Shown here: positions 37,929-49,890 of the stretch, piece after piece
Layout of the letters: each line of letters begins with the position of its first letter
Position numbering within the stretch: position 1 is the stretch's first letter
Assembly (NCBI GenBank): GCA_018340805.1
Contig: JACMZG010001911.1
Coordinates: 49,601,607 to 49,665,606, forward strand
Source: Microvelia longipes
Lineage: Eukaryota > Arthropoda > Insecta > Hemiptera > Veliidae
DNA: 64,000 bases
Direction of reading: 5' to 3'
Program-made: the position numbers and the translations under genes
The notes under the pieces: generated by a model
Database searches by the model: none
Told to the model about the DNA's origin: nothing
What the model saw: only the letters and a program-made list of their open reading frames with translations

Positions 37929-38930
37929 ATTCTGGCGCGGTGATCCGCATGTGGGGCGAATTTCCTTTGGATGCGAGCACTCAAACCCAGAGTACCTGGG
38001 TTCAAATCCTAGTAGGGACAATAATTTTTTATCGTTTTTTTACCTAATATAAGTTTACAACTAGAAAATAATTCTGGCGCGGTGGTCCGCATGTCGGGCG
38101 AATTTCCTTTGGATGCGTGTTTCCGTGCTTTTTACATTATATAAGTTTACAACTACTAAATAAATTATTCCGCCGCGGTGGTCCGCTGTCGGGCGAATTT
38201 CATGTAGAATGCGTGTTTCCGTGCTAAACAATCCATTTTTGCTTATGCAAGAACCATATCTATAGCGTGGTCCCGGTTCATGCTTTAGAACCTAAGCAGT
38301 TACTCAATTGTCAAGCACTGCTCGTAACTCATTTTGTCTGTATTTTCCAAAGGAAATGCGCTAAAACCTTTAAAGATAACTGACTAAGCTTAAAGATAAG
38401 TAACCAAGCTTTAAACTAATGCAAATAATAGTGCGTACTTCTTATTTTAGAAGTACAACGTGAAGTAATCACGCAGTTGCTGAACAACTGCGCATTTCCT
38501 TTGGAAAATACAGACAAAATGAGTTACGAGCAGTGCTTGACAATTGAGTAACTGCTTAGGTTCTAAAGCATGAACCGGGACCACACTATAGATATGGTTC
38601 TTGCATAAGCAAAAATGGATTGTTTAGCACGGAAACACGCATTCTACATGAAATTCGCCCGACAGCGGACCACCGCGGCGGAATAATTTATTTAGTAGTT
38701 GTAAACTTATATAATGTAAAAAGCACGGAAACACGCATCCAAAGGAAATTCGCCTGACATGCGGACCACCGCGCCAGAATTATTTTCTAGATGTAAACTT
38801 ATATTAGGTAAAAAAACGATACAAAATTATTGTCCCTACTAGGATTTGAACCCAGGTACTCTGGGTTTGAGTGCTCGCATCCAAAGGAAATTCGCCCCAC
38901 ATGCGGATCACCGCGCCAGAATTATTTTCT
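37929..38930. repeat. Near-perfect large palindrome of tRNA-like SINE units (arms ~440 bp, spacer ~116 bp)
   Basis: Left arm 37929-38367 and right arm 38484-38927 are reverse complements with only a few mismatches. Each arm has three GGCGCGGTGGTCCGCATG-type units, and the outermost holds CTGGGTTCAAATCC, a B-box-like T arm. The spacer contains AAGTACAACG and an AACTGCGC block. A related unit continues at 38930-39010. The high arm identity implies recent origin, gene conversion or an assembly fold. Confidence 0.88.
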
Positions 38931-39013
38931 AGTTGTAAACTTATATTAAGTAAAAAAAAACGATAAAAATTTTTCGACCCTTCCAGGATGTGAACCCAGG
39001 TACCCTGAGTTTG

Positions 39014-39400
39014 AGTGGTCGTATTGACTCCGGACCACTGGCATTCAACTCAGAGGCCCGAAAAACATTGAAAACGACACCCTACTCGAAATTTAATTTT
39101 CAACGACCGTAATTTTGGTTTTCTATAATTTTTGTGGTTTTTTCGACTTTTTGGTAACTTTAAGTGGTCGTATCGACTTCGGACCGGTTTCATTCGACTC
39201 AGCGCCCCAAATTACATAGAAAACGACACCCTACTCAAAATTTATTTTTTATTGACCAAAATTTTGGTTTTTGGTAATTTACAATAGTTTTTTGGACTTT
39301 TTGGTCACTTAGAGTGGTCGTATCGACTTCGGACCGGTTTCATTCGATTCAGCGTCTCAAAAAACATAAATATTGACCTTTTTGCGGCAAAAAATATTAA
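39014..39400 (+). repeat. 150-bp tandem repeat, about 2.5 copies
   Basis: AGTGGTCGTAT starts at 39014, 39163 and 39313 (periods 149 and 150). Each unit continues GACTTCGGACCGG-type sequence, TTCATTCGACTCAGCG and AAAACGACACCCTACTC. An open frame at 39305-39514 on the other strand covers the last unit and is not accepted. Confidence 0.85.
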
Positions 39401-39579
39401 CCCTGAATTTTGCCGATTTTTTGAAAAATTCGCTGACTCAGCAAACCGGGTTAATGACGTCACAAAAACCTGGTTTTCAATAGGGTTCGTGTCCTCCCCA
39501 AGGTTTTGTACCAAGTTTGGTTAAAAAATATTAATCCGTTCGAAAGATAAAGTGTTTACAAGAAAGTGTCTAGAAATAC

Positions 39580-39709
<130 letters not shown>

Positions 39710-39744
39710 GCGAAACGTATTTTTTCGTCATTAGGGACCTCTGA

Positions 39745-39835
39745 AACGGATTTGTGTCGTGGTCCGAGGTTCGAATTCCGCCATGACGCCTATCCCATTA
39801 GCCGAAATTCCAAAGGAAATTCGCTAAAAACTAAC
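39745..39835 (+). repeat. SINE-like fragment with B-box-like sequence
   Basis: GTGTCGTGGTCCGAGGTTCG, AATTCCGCCATGACG and CCAAAGGAAATTCGC resemble the family at 37929-38930. A weaker relative is at 59205-59250. Confidence 0.5.
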
Positions 39836-39949
39836 ATCGAGTGAAGCCAGCCCGTACATCTGCAATAATAGCGTACACACTTAACAATATTCAGACGAGC
39901 AATATTTTCGATTTTTTTAAGTTTTCGTTTTAATACGGTAACGGTATAT

Positions 39950-40192
39950 ACATATTCCTGTTTTGTTGGATCATAAAACTTAAGCAGTATCGACCGAAGT
40001 TAATTTCTGGATGGGTTTGACTGCTGGGAATAAAACGAATGTATTTACTACATTATTATTGTCGAGCGAAGCGAATTTGAAGACGTGATGCAGTATAAAT
40101 TTGATTTTTATATTCTGAAGACAAGCAAAGCAAGTCCGAAGTAGTGCGACTAGGATAAGTAATGTGAGGATATCGGAATACGATTTTTTAAT
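39950..40192 (+). repeat. Family A dispersed element, 3' end, diverged
   Basis: Contains GGATCATAAAACTTAAGCAG, GAGCGAAGCGAA and CAAGCAAAGCAAGTCCGAAG, then GTGAGGATATCGGAATACG near the end. Only the 3' part of the family is present. Confidence 0.6.
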
Positions 40193-40699
40193 TTTTCATT
40201 TATAAACCAAAACATTCTTAATTTTTATAAATTTATATCGTTCAAAAATACAAATAAAACTAAAAGTAATAAATTCATATATTTTACTACTCTAAAACTT
40301 GTTCCGGATTAAGAACCTGTTACAAAATGTTGGGCTGTGGGCGTACTAAGTACCGAGTCCTAATGTGTTCCCACATCTTTTTTACTTGTTTTGCCAATTA
40401 TTTCTAATTGTCAGTTGTCATACAAGTCTTATAATTTTACTTTTATTCTCTTTAAATATTTATTTACTGTCTTTATTATTATTTATCCTCTGAATTATTT
40501 AATATTTAATGGTAGTTAAGAAAGAGATAGTCTTCGACTCTGTTAGTTCTGGTTTGACACAAAAAATATGTATAAATATATGTAGCTTACACTTTCTAAC
40601 GTTTTATAGGAAAAGTGAATTTCATACTTATTTATGTACTTCTTTTCTTTTATTTTAGTGATGAGGTTTTAAACTAAAATAACTTGAATTTATCCTGTG

Positions 40700-41345
40700 A
40701 AATTGAATTCTTAATTGTTCAAAATCTCCTTTAAACCCTAATTGTTTGTTTAAACGTTGAACTTCTTTTTGTTTGCGACACTTTAAAGCCCTATATAATT
40801 GTTTACGTCGCCTTGGAGCCTTTTTATAATTGTTTGTGTCACCTTCAGCACCTGCCATCTTAAACCCTGATTGTTCTTGTCATCCTGAAACCCTACTTGT
40901 TTGTGTCTTTTTAAACCTTTATTGTTTGTTTCAACCTTGAACTTCTTATTGTTTGCGACACTTTAAAGCCCTATTTAATTGTTTACGTCGCCTTAAAGCC
41001 TTTTTATAATTGTTTGTGTCACCTTGAAACCTTAATTTTTTGTGTCACCTTCAACACATGCCATCTTAAACCCTGATTGTTCTTGTCGTCTTGAAACCCT
41101 ACTTGTTTGTGTCTTTTTTAAACCTTTATTGTTTGTTTAACCTTGAACTCCTTATCTTTTTTGCCACTTTGAACCTCAGATTGTTCTTGTCCTCTCCCCA
41201 ATTGTTTATGTCTATTTTAAACCTTAAGTTCGTTTAACTTTGAACCTCTTATCTTTTATGTAACCTTGAACCTCTGATTATTCTTGTCACCTTGAAAACC
41301 TAATTTTTTGTGCAACCTTGAACCCCTATTTCTCAATTTTACAGC
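40700..41345. repeat. Higher-order tandem repeat (subunit ~25-30 bp, period ~180-206 bp)
   Basis: Subunits combine an AAACCCT or AAACCTT block with TTGTTTGTGTC or TTGTTTACGTC and a CACCTTGAA block. GTTTGCGACACTTTAAAGCC recurs at 40771 and 40951 (period 180), and GCCATCTTAAACCCTGATTG recurs about 206 bp apart. The last part decays to shorter units. An open frame at 40655-40858 on the minus strand is repeat-encoded. Confidence 0.8.
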
Positions 41346-42594
41346 AGGTATATCTTCTTGTACTTAACAATACGGTTTATTACATTATGACACTAGTTTC
41401 CTCTTTGTCTTTCAACCCTGAAATATCTTTCTTACATTTATACTCTGTGTATATTCAATAATTAATCTTTTATAAATGAAGGAAAACTCGTTCAAGTTAT
41501 GATTGTTGTTTCAAATAATGATGCCACAAAAGAAAATGTTTATTTCTCTATAAAGATAAATCTAATTCATGGACTTTTTACAAAGCTCAATCAGCGTACT
41601 TATATCTAATATACATAATAATTAAAATTCTTTATAGAATTTAGTCTTGAATAATTTAAAAATGTTTTCAAATTTTAAATAGCAGTTGTGCCAACTAAAT
41701 TTCTCTTTTTTAATTATTTTTCTTTAAATATTACATGATTAATACTGAAACCATAAACATATTGTACTGTAATAGTTTGATAGATTTTTTATAATCTAAG
41801 TCCTGTTGCTATAAATTATGATTTATGACATCAATTAAATCAAGAAAAACGTTGAAGAATTTTTATTATCATTTTAATCTAACAGAGACATAAAAAATAA
41901 GATTGGAAAAGATAAAAATGCATTCTTGATCTCTAAAAGCTTGTCCTTATTAAAAAAAACTAGCCTGGAAGGAAAGAGTTTACGCAATAAGCCGGTTAGT
42001 TGAAAAAAACGCTAAAGAACTTAATATTGGCATAGAACCTGCTGTAGCTGCTGTAGTGTTTGGTCGCCACCTTGACTCCGCTATCTGGAGCAGTAGGGAT
42101 ATTTCTTGTTACTCCAGTTTTTTTTTACTATAATGATTGTTTTTATACAAAAACAATCCTGTTTATTTCCTAATTGTTAATTGATTTATAATTTGGAACA
42201 AATATATGTTACAAATAAAAAACAAAAATCGAGTAAAATAAATATTGATTTTTTATACATTTTTTTGTATGAATTAAATAAATTTTATTTGTAAAAAATA
42301 GTATTTCATAATAATTTATAAATAGTGTAGGTGTTTGTTTTTTTTATGGTTGAGTGGTTGACCGATTTTTTTTTAAATTGAATGTTAAAAAAATTATTTG
42401 TAGTGAAAGTTATAAACGCAGTTTATTTTATTTTTTTGCATACATCAAATACTTATTCAATATGGCAGTTATTACATCGTTGAAAACATAAAATCGATAT
42501 AGTGCGGTATGCTCTTACAAAATCGTTTTAATTTTTGTAATTAATACTATGATTTGACCATATTTATTTCCTGATAAGGTTAATAGGAAACAAA
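41346..42594. other. AT-rich DNA with a small less AT-rich patch at 42035-42115
   Basis: The patch holds GCTGTAGTGTTTGGTCGCC and TTGACTCCGCTATCTGGAGC. It could be a repeat remnant or a non-coding exon of the downstream gene. I have no further support. Confidence 0.3.
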
Positions 42595-42782
<188 letters not shown>

Positions 42783-43010
42783 TACATGAATATACGGGTA
42801 TTATGTTTTTTGATAATTTAGTATTTGCATCAGGCCCGTATGTAACCAAAATTTGTTGGGAGGAGAACTTAACCAGTTCCAGAGGGGGGAATGTTTCACA
42901 CACCTTTAAGGGACTTCCGCTGATAACTACTTCATCAGAGCGGGTACATTTTTTCGAGGGGGACTTTCCTGGCCTTTCTCTGGTTACGGGCCTAATTTGT
43001 ATAATATGAC
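42783..43010 (+). other. Unclassified less AT-rich sequence after the TG repeat
   Basis: An 82-codon frame is open on the plus strand, but no domain is recognised. GGACTTCCGCTGATAACTAC and TTCATCAGAGCGGG suggest a repeat with internal inverted sequence. Confidence 0.3.
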
Positions 43011-45922
43011 CTGTATTTTTGTCTGTATAATATTCTATATATCTGAAAGATACATTTAATACAGTCTATATTTCTAAGGTCTTCATAATATGGCCTATAT
43101 CTTTTAAGTCTTTGACCTTAGCACTTAAATCAATTTATTGTGGTTTTTATATCTAAAATCTGCCTAATGTGCCGTATATCCTTTCTGAGGTTTAAATGTT
43201 ATATATTGTTGTTAAAAAAATCAGATCTCAATATAAGAAGTATGTAAGTTATTGCATAAATTGGAAGAATAGTTTTTTAATCACATATCTACATTTTTTT
43301 AAAATATTTATAATGGATTCCAAAAATTTATAAAAACATGGTTTTTACTTATGTGTGGTTGCGTGCATCAATAATCACTTAAACTAATTTAGTTGAACCC
43401 ATAGGTAAACAATATATATTGATAGTTGCCTCCCTAGTGTTTTAGTAACACTTATAATCGGCAAGTTTGTGTTATTTATGTTTTTAGTATTGGGCTTAAG
43501 AAATCTGTTGGAGGAATCCTAAAATGAGAACAATTATAGTTAGTTTCACTTATTGAGTTCTTCCACCAAGTTATTTATGTATAAAAAGTTACTAGTAAAC
43601 TATTTTAGAACAATTAGCGTGAGATAACACTCTATTGCAGATAACTTACGCAGAATTATTTATTATCTGTTCTGCTAACAAAATGCTGATCTGGCGGACT
43701 ATAAACCCTTTTTAAGGATCTAATATTGAAACATTAAAAACTGTACAATATAAACCAATTCAAGACATCACTAACAATATCTTTTGACAATATTAAAAAA
43801 AATAATAATATAAAAAATAAAATACCCAAACCAAAAAAGATAAAATTATCCTTAATCCAAACAAACCCCCTCACACCCCATAAAAATATCAAAATTCATA
43901 ACACAAAAATAACAAATAAATAAATAAAATAAAAGTAAAGAGGCACAAATTACCCTAAATCAATAAATAAATTATGGCTACGGTTTACACAAAATAAATA
44001 TTGTGTACTTTTGCCAATATAAGACCTTAGAAAAAAAACTTGAAACTAATTTTTAACTTACAATTTAGTTCTTTTAAATAGAAATGATGCCAAATAACTT
44101 AAACATCAATGGCACATTAATTATATCCTAAATAAGGAAACAATGTCTAATTGTAACAAAATAACAAAGAGATATCATGAGATGAGAAGTAACACGATAG
44201 TAATTTACAGAAATACACATATCACTTACAACCCAAAAAATACTGCAATTGTAATGTCCATTAAATTTCTTTTGATGGAGTTTAAATTACTGTGACCTTT
44301 TATAGCCATAAGGAAACTGGTCTGAAGAACCGTTCTTTCTGGTCTAGACTACATTTGTCCAAAACTTCAAGAGATGAAGAAAGCTTACAAATTATAAGCA
44401 TTTTATGATGCTATATGCCGCTAGTTTTGAGAGCTTTTAGATTTACAATCGAAGCATCAACAGGTGTTAATAAAGATAACTTTTATCGAACGAAACTTGA
44501 CTTACAACATCGTTAAAAATACAGATATTACTTTAATGGCTAACGGGATGAAATCGTGATAGTATAAATCGATTATTTAGTATCGTCAAGCAACAAGTTT
44601 ATCGATTCAGCTATCGAAAACCTCTCTTGAAAGATCGATTTTGTGACGCTTGTACAATAATACCTACAATTAAACTGTCATCAATGAATTTGTATAATAT
44701 ACAACAACAATAACGTTTTGTCGATGTAGCTTTGAAATCGTGTCTTCAATTGATCTGTAATGGATGATTTTGTATTATTTATACTACAGATTCATTTTAA
44801 TTGCTTGACTTCGTTAGATATCTTTCTTTCTTTCTTAAAATTGACTCATTCCCTCTAAATTTATTTAACGTTGATAAGTTTCAGCTAATGGGTTGTAATT
44901 CCATAAGTATCCTACACTTAATTTTACCGTTTGAAGTATAGTTCGGTCTTTGATAAATTATTATGAGTAACGGATTAATAATACGTTTTGCCGTTTTAGT
45001 TTTTGAAAAATCGTTTTAAAATAGTATAATAGCTTTTTAAAATTAGTAAAAGTGTGTCGTTTTTAAGCATGAGTGTGAAACCCAATAATGGTTATTTTTT
45101 AAGCTGGGGTAATAAATAAAATTTAGCTTTTGTGCGGTTTAGTATTAATTTTGTTTATTAATTAACTAAAGAAAATTATCTAATAATAAACCACAGATAT
45201 AATTTATGTTTTTATGATAAATCGTAAACTTTCGTGTTTCAAAAAGGATATCATACAACCGTGAAACATAAATTTTAAAATGCATCTAACATCCTATTTT
45301 TTTCAATTTTATAATTTTCATGGTCTTGTCTGAAGATAGGAATACAAATAACTCTCGAATATAAGTTAGAAAATTATGAATCCAACTAGCTAAAAGCGGA
45401 TACAGATAATGCTAAGCATAATTTTTCAAATTTAATATACCAAGTGCATTTTAAGGTTAGACGTAGCAGGAAAAAGTTCTTTCAGTATTTTGTCTCGCAT
45501 GCTTACTCTTAAATTATTGGTTTATTAAATATTCTGAAGATGATTTTATAAAATGTTTAAATTTCTTATAAATGATTTGAAAGTTGAATCTTCTTATGAT
45601 TTAAGTTCTCAAGAAATTTCAAGTAAATCCTAAGTCTAATAAGATGGTCGCAATAACTTTGGTGAGTTAACTTGGTCGAACAAAGTTTCGAGGTATCTAG
45701 TTATGGTAGTATCATTCTTTAACTTGTTAAAAGAGAAAAAGCAGTCATCTATATCCCCTTACCGTTATATCTATTACTTTCAGGCCACTACTGACCTTAG
45801 CATATCATTGTATCCTCGAAACCAATCTTTACATCTATTTGAATCAGTCTAAGAATTTTTTAACCGTTTTACTGCCTTGTTAACATTTAAAGTATTTTAT
45901 AGTTGTATCCTACTGATGGGTA
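43011..45922. other. AT-rich region upstream of the zinc-finger exon, probably intron or 5' flank
   Basis: No coding signal is seen. 43980-44030 is a short dispersed repeat also present at 2467-2513; both copies contain a block reading TTTGCCAATA. The region just before 45923 should be intron if the predicted acceptor is used. Confidence 0.35.
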
Positions 45923-45940
45923 TGTCTGTTTTTTTTTCAG
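45923..45940 (+). other. Predicted 3' splice site upstream of the zinc-finger exon
   Basis: A long pyrimidine tract ends in TTTCAG at 45940, just before the less AT-rich sequence that leads into the coding exon. The 5' UTR therefore probably starts in an upstream exon that I cannot locate. The exon from 45941 would carry 65 bases of 5' UTR before the start codon. No transcript evidence is available. Confidence 0.65.
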
Positions 45941-45965
45941 TTTTCGTTTGGAGGAACTAACGTAG

Positions 45966-46019
45966 ATGGATTTTATATCGAAAGCGAGAATGCATCAAAA
46001 CCAACATGGAAGCCACTGA
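45966..46019 (+). promoter_or_regulatory. Short upstream ORF overlapping the zinc-finger start codon
   Basis: An ATG at 45966 opens a 17-codon frame that ends at a TGA at 46017-46019, 14 bases past the main start at 46006 and in a different frame. A second ATG in that frame lies at 45990. If the exon is transcribed from 45941 or upstream, ribosomes initiating here would miss the main start. This arrangement could damp translation of the regulator. It is an inference from sequence only. Confidence 0.4.
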
Positions 46020-47244
46020 CCCTCAGCAGAGACAGCCCTTGCCCAAAGCGGAATCTCTCTTCGAGTTCGTGAACGCAAGTAAGAATAATAATAATAATCT
46101 TAACAACAACGACAGAAAGGTTAAAGACATCGCCACTATCTTCGTGAATCAGGAAACAGTCGTCGAGGACAATAGAGAGGCAAACAACAACCACCTGACG
46201 ATGAACAGTGTGGACATCATAAACTACGGAGACAGTTCGTTCTGGTGTACGGACGGCAGTGTGATGCTGGAAGATCTGAATAACTGGACCGACAGTCCGA
46301 TGGTGAAAGGAGGGGATAACACGGACGGGACCATCTACACTCTAACGGTACTAGACGGGGGCGGAGGAGAGCAAGCACCGTACTTCAAACAGGAAGATAA
46401 GGAAGAGGGGATAGCGGCTCAGTCGACCTTCGATATAGACGCCATACTAGGATCCCTGTCTCCTGCACACGTACCATCTTACGGAGACGAGTCGGAGCCT
46501 CTTGAAGTGCACAGGGTCAAGGAAGAATTTGTCTCGGTGCCGCTCCACCAGCAAGTGCTCACTAACCCAGACTGGGAAGAGAACAACAACGAGGTTGAAT
46601 CCTTGCTGAGGAACGCGCTTCAAGGCAAAGTCGTCAACAGGCCTCACACCACTAACACCTTGGTCAAGAAAGAAGAAGACAAACTGATCGTACTGGACGG
46701 CATGTACGACGCACCTAGTCTCCAGGACTCTGACAACCCTAGTTCCGCTCAGAGTATAGATGACATTTTTCTTTCTCAATTAGACGTCACTTATCCTGCC
46801 GATTACGAAAGATTAAGAAAAATAGAGACCGAAGTAGAACAGTACTGTGGTTATTTACCTACCAATTCTTTAGATCCTCTCTTAGTACAACCTAATACTA
46901 ATAACAATAGTAATATTAATAGTAATAAAAACAATAAAAAATATTCTAAAAGAAACAAACCTAGCTCCTCGGGTGTTGTGAGGAAAGAGCGCTCTTTGCA
47001 CTACTGCACGGTTTGTAACAAAGGGTTTAAAGACAAATATAGTGTGAATGTCCACATTAGAACTCATACAGGAGAGAAACCGTTCACATGCTCTTTATGT
47101 GGTAAGAGGTTTAGACAGAAAGCTCATCTAGCCAAACACTACCAGACACATTTAGCCGCAAATAATAAGACTTCTTCGTCTAATTCTAAATCGTCTTCTT
47201 CCTCCTCATCGTCTTCATCGTCGGCCATATTACCGACCACGTGA
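46006..47244 (+). CDS. C2H2 zinc-finger transcription factor, two C-terminal fingers (412 aa, apparently complete in one exon)
   Basis: Predicted nuclear DNA-binding regulator. Two tandem C2H2 fingers are visible: C334, C337, H350, H354, then a TGEKPF linker, then C362, C365, H378, H382, both with C-X2-C-X12-H-X3-H spacing. The rest is low-complexity and acidic: an Asn-rich stretch near residues 27-35, an Asn/Lys-rich basic run near 297-318 just before the fingers, and a serine tract at about 389-406. FDIDAILGSL (142-151) and IDDIFLSQL (251-259) look like short acidic-hydrophobic activation motifs. FKQE (127), VKEE (171) and VKKE (220) match the SUMOylation consensus. The start at 46006 has A at -3 and G at +4, and an in-frame stop lies at 45958. 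Base composition is far less AT-rich than the flanks, which supports real coding. I recognise the C2H2 superfamily but not the orthologue. A paralogue of any insect two-finger factor is possible. Confidence 0.93.
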   Translation: MEATDPQQRQPLPKAESLFEFVNASKNNNNNLNNNDRKVKDIATIFVNQETVVEDNREANNNHLTMNSVDIINYGDSSFWCTDGSVMLEDLNNWTDSPMVKGGDNTDGTIYTLTVLDGGGGEQAPYFKQEDKEEGIAAQSTFDIDAILGSLSPAHVPSYGDESEPLEVHRVKEEFVSVPLHQQVLTNPDWEENNNEVESLLRNALQGKVVNRPHTTNTLVKKEEDKLIVLDGMYDAPSLQDSDNPSSAQSIDDIFLSQLDVTYPADYERLRKIETEVEQYCGYLPTNSLDPLLVQPNTNNNSNINSNKNNKKYSKRNKPSSSGVVRKERSLHYCTVCNKGFKDKYSVNVHIRTHTGEKPFTCSLCGKRFRQKAHLAKHYQTHLAANNKTSSSNSKSSSSSSSSSSSAILPTT

Positions 47245-48376
47245 CCAGGCTAGCCCTCCCTTCTCACTGTTACCAATCCTTCTTCCACTTTAATTTAGTT
47301 CCTCCAAAAATGTAAACAATCATATTACTTTACCTCTTATTGTTTCAATGACAAATTTGAGAATCCCCTCAAGTGTGTTGTTCACTTGGGCCAAAATATG
47401 TGATTGAGCCTACCTGTGATAAAAACAATATTTTTTTAAAAATCGTTTTAGATTTTTTTTACTTAAAACGATATTATTGCCATTAGGACCATTAGATTTA
47501 AAATTTTTTAAAAGTATTAAATTATTTAATTTATATTTTTTTATACTTTAATTATAAATTGTGTATAGTATATTATTTTAACATTCCTTAGTTATAAGTC
47601 TGAATTATTATAGGACTTGGACGTTATTTTTATTAGAAAATCAAATTTCACTGCCAATATATATATGAATATCAATTATCTATTAATTCATTGAAAATTC
47701 CCTAAAAAATGTATTTAATCTATTTTAGACTGATAATTTGATCTATGTTCTCATTTAATTCAACAAAAATCAAACGTATAATAATTACTCATTAATAAAT
47801 TGAAGCTACTTACCAAACTTTTGTGTAAATAATATTTTTATTGTGTTTGTATTTCGAAATTTGAGAACCAAATCTTCTTCTCTTTGTATAAATTTTTAAA
47901 TTCTATAACAAGTTTTGTAAAATATTTTTTAATTTAATTTTTACCAAGTTTATTTTTTTATTTAGAATACAATTAATTACTTTCATAGAAACCGCAATCA
48001 TTACAAATCTGTTCACTCTAAGAACTAATTATGCAATATAATGTGTGCCCTGAGTTTTATTGTGTACCCATAATATAATAATTTTTATGCAATTTTTCTA
48101 AATTTATATGTCTCTAATAAGGGTATATTCTTGCTTTACTTTTGTCTTTATTTAATAGCTTAATGCCTATTTTTTTATGATTCAACCAAATTTGTATTTT
48201 TTACCTATAAAAAATATTTATGAGTTCCCATTTTAATTTTTATGAGCCTTAGTGTTGTAAGCTGATTTGACACAAATTGTATTGTAGTATACTAGTTCAA
48301 TCTGGCTGCCAATGAAATATCATAAATGGACAATACAATAGAATTATGGCAATAAACAAATTATGTAACAAATAAA
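47245..48376 (+). other. Probable 3' UTR of the zinc-finger gene with polyadenylation signals
   Basis: Composition drops sharply to AT-rich after the stop codon and no repeat family is recognised. AATAAA hexamers occur at 48351-48356 and 48371-48376, with a further AATAAAT near 47793. The distal pair would give a UTR of about 1.1 kb. The true cleavage site is not determined. Confidence 0.45.
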
Positions 48377-48805
48377 TATAGCTCGTGCTTTTTTTTTAAA
48401 AAAAAGTACTGGCTTATAATATCTGTCACTTAGCAAAATTAAAAAAAAAATAATGGATAAAAACAATATATATACGTAAACTGTATTTCTAGATTCATAT
48501 ATATGTTTTAATATCATTATTACATAGACTTTATGTATTAATATATTTAATATCTGGTAATATCGTATAATAATAGTCTAATTATACCACATAATGTATT
48601 ACATTCTTTAAGGTCAAAAATAGATTTAAAAAATGTAATGTTCTTGTAATAGTATAATTTTGCAAACAAAGAATAAAAACTAGTTATACATACTTATAGA
48701 ATTGGCAAAGTACATTAAAAAATCCACTATTTCAAAAGTGCATGAACCATTTATATCTTTTTTACAATTTTTATTACAGTATGTTATTAATTATATGTAT
48801 ACTTA

Positions 48806-48819
48806 TATGTATATATATA

Positions 48820-48890
<71 letters not shown>
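48806..48890. repeat. (TA)n microsatellite downstream of the zinc-finger gene
   Basis: TA run with two short TATTATA-type breaks. Confidence 0.95.
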
Positions 48891-48894
<4 letters not shown>

Positions 48895-49659
48895 AAATAT
48901 AGAAATAAGAAAAGAATAACACTTGCATGCAGGGGCTAGTTGTTACCTTTATAAATCTAGGAACAATAAAAAAATTAAAATTGGACTTTTTTTATTTTCT
49001 ACGGACTGAGTTCTATTTTTATGGTTGTTACTGTGATAATTCATCGCATGCCAATTAAATGTTTTGTATTACGATAAAATCAAAAAACTTCTATGACTGC
49101 CATAAGTTCGATTTTATATTTTTTATCAAAACCATTGCTCTCTAGAAATTTTTTCAGCTGTCTTTAATTGCTTATTTTATTATCTAAAGGGTATACCTAG
49201 CTATAATATGATTAAAAGCAAGTAAAATTTTGGTTCACAAAATTGTATAAATATTATAATATAGAAGTTGCGATCCTTATGTATCAATGTGGGGATGAAT
49301 GACACAAAATTCAAAAACTTCTCAATCAAGATTGTTATGAATCAATTTTGATCTGAAATAAATAAAACATTAGCTTAAATTTGGTTATTTCACTTTTAAA
49401 ATGTCCAACTTATGTATTACTTTCTTCCTAGATAGGAAAGAATGTGTATGTTCAAAAATCTTCATTGTAAAACTATAATCTACCCCTATTTCATTAAACA
49501 GTGGCGTTTATGTTCCTTCATTATATAAGTTTATGATAATAAACTTATATAAATTGATATTTATTGTAAACTTGTATTAATTTATATTAAAAAAATATGA
49601 AATACTTATTTAGCAAAATAGATTTTATTTTTAAAATAAAATGTATTTGTAATTTTTCT

Positions 49660-49890
49660 TCAATGATTTAACCAGGTTTATTTTCCATGTTAAAAGCTCA
49701 TTTAACCTGTTTTTCTCAATTAAAGCATACCGATTAAACCTGGCTTATTTCCCATGATAAAAGCTTACTGATTTAACCTGTTTTTTTTTTCACGTTTAAA
49801 GCTTACTGATTTAACCTGGTTTATTTTCCATATTAAAAGCTTACTGATTTAACCTGGTTTATTTTTCACTTTTAAAGCTTACTGATAAAA
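49660..49890 (+). repeat. Minisatellite of ~39-bp units, about six copies
   Basis: Units read GATTTAACCTGGTTTATTTT, then a CCATATTAAAAGCTTACT-type block. Copies vary in the middle (CACTTTTAAAG, CACGTTTAAAG). It is flanked by plain AT-rich DNA. Confidence 0.85.

Noticed and set aside
46447..46779. 110-codon minus-strand open frame inside the zinc-finger gene
   Set aside because: Shadow of the plus-strand coding sequence. Other minus-strand frames here (45973, 46882) are the same kind of artefact.
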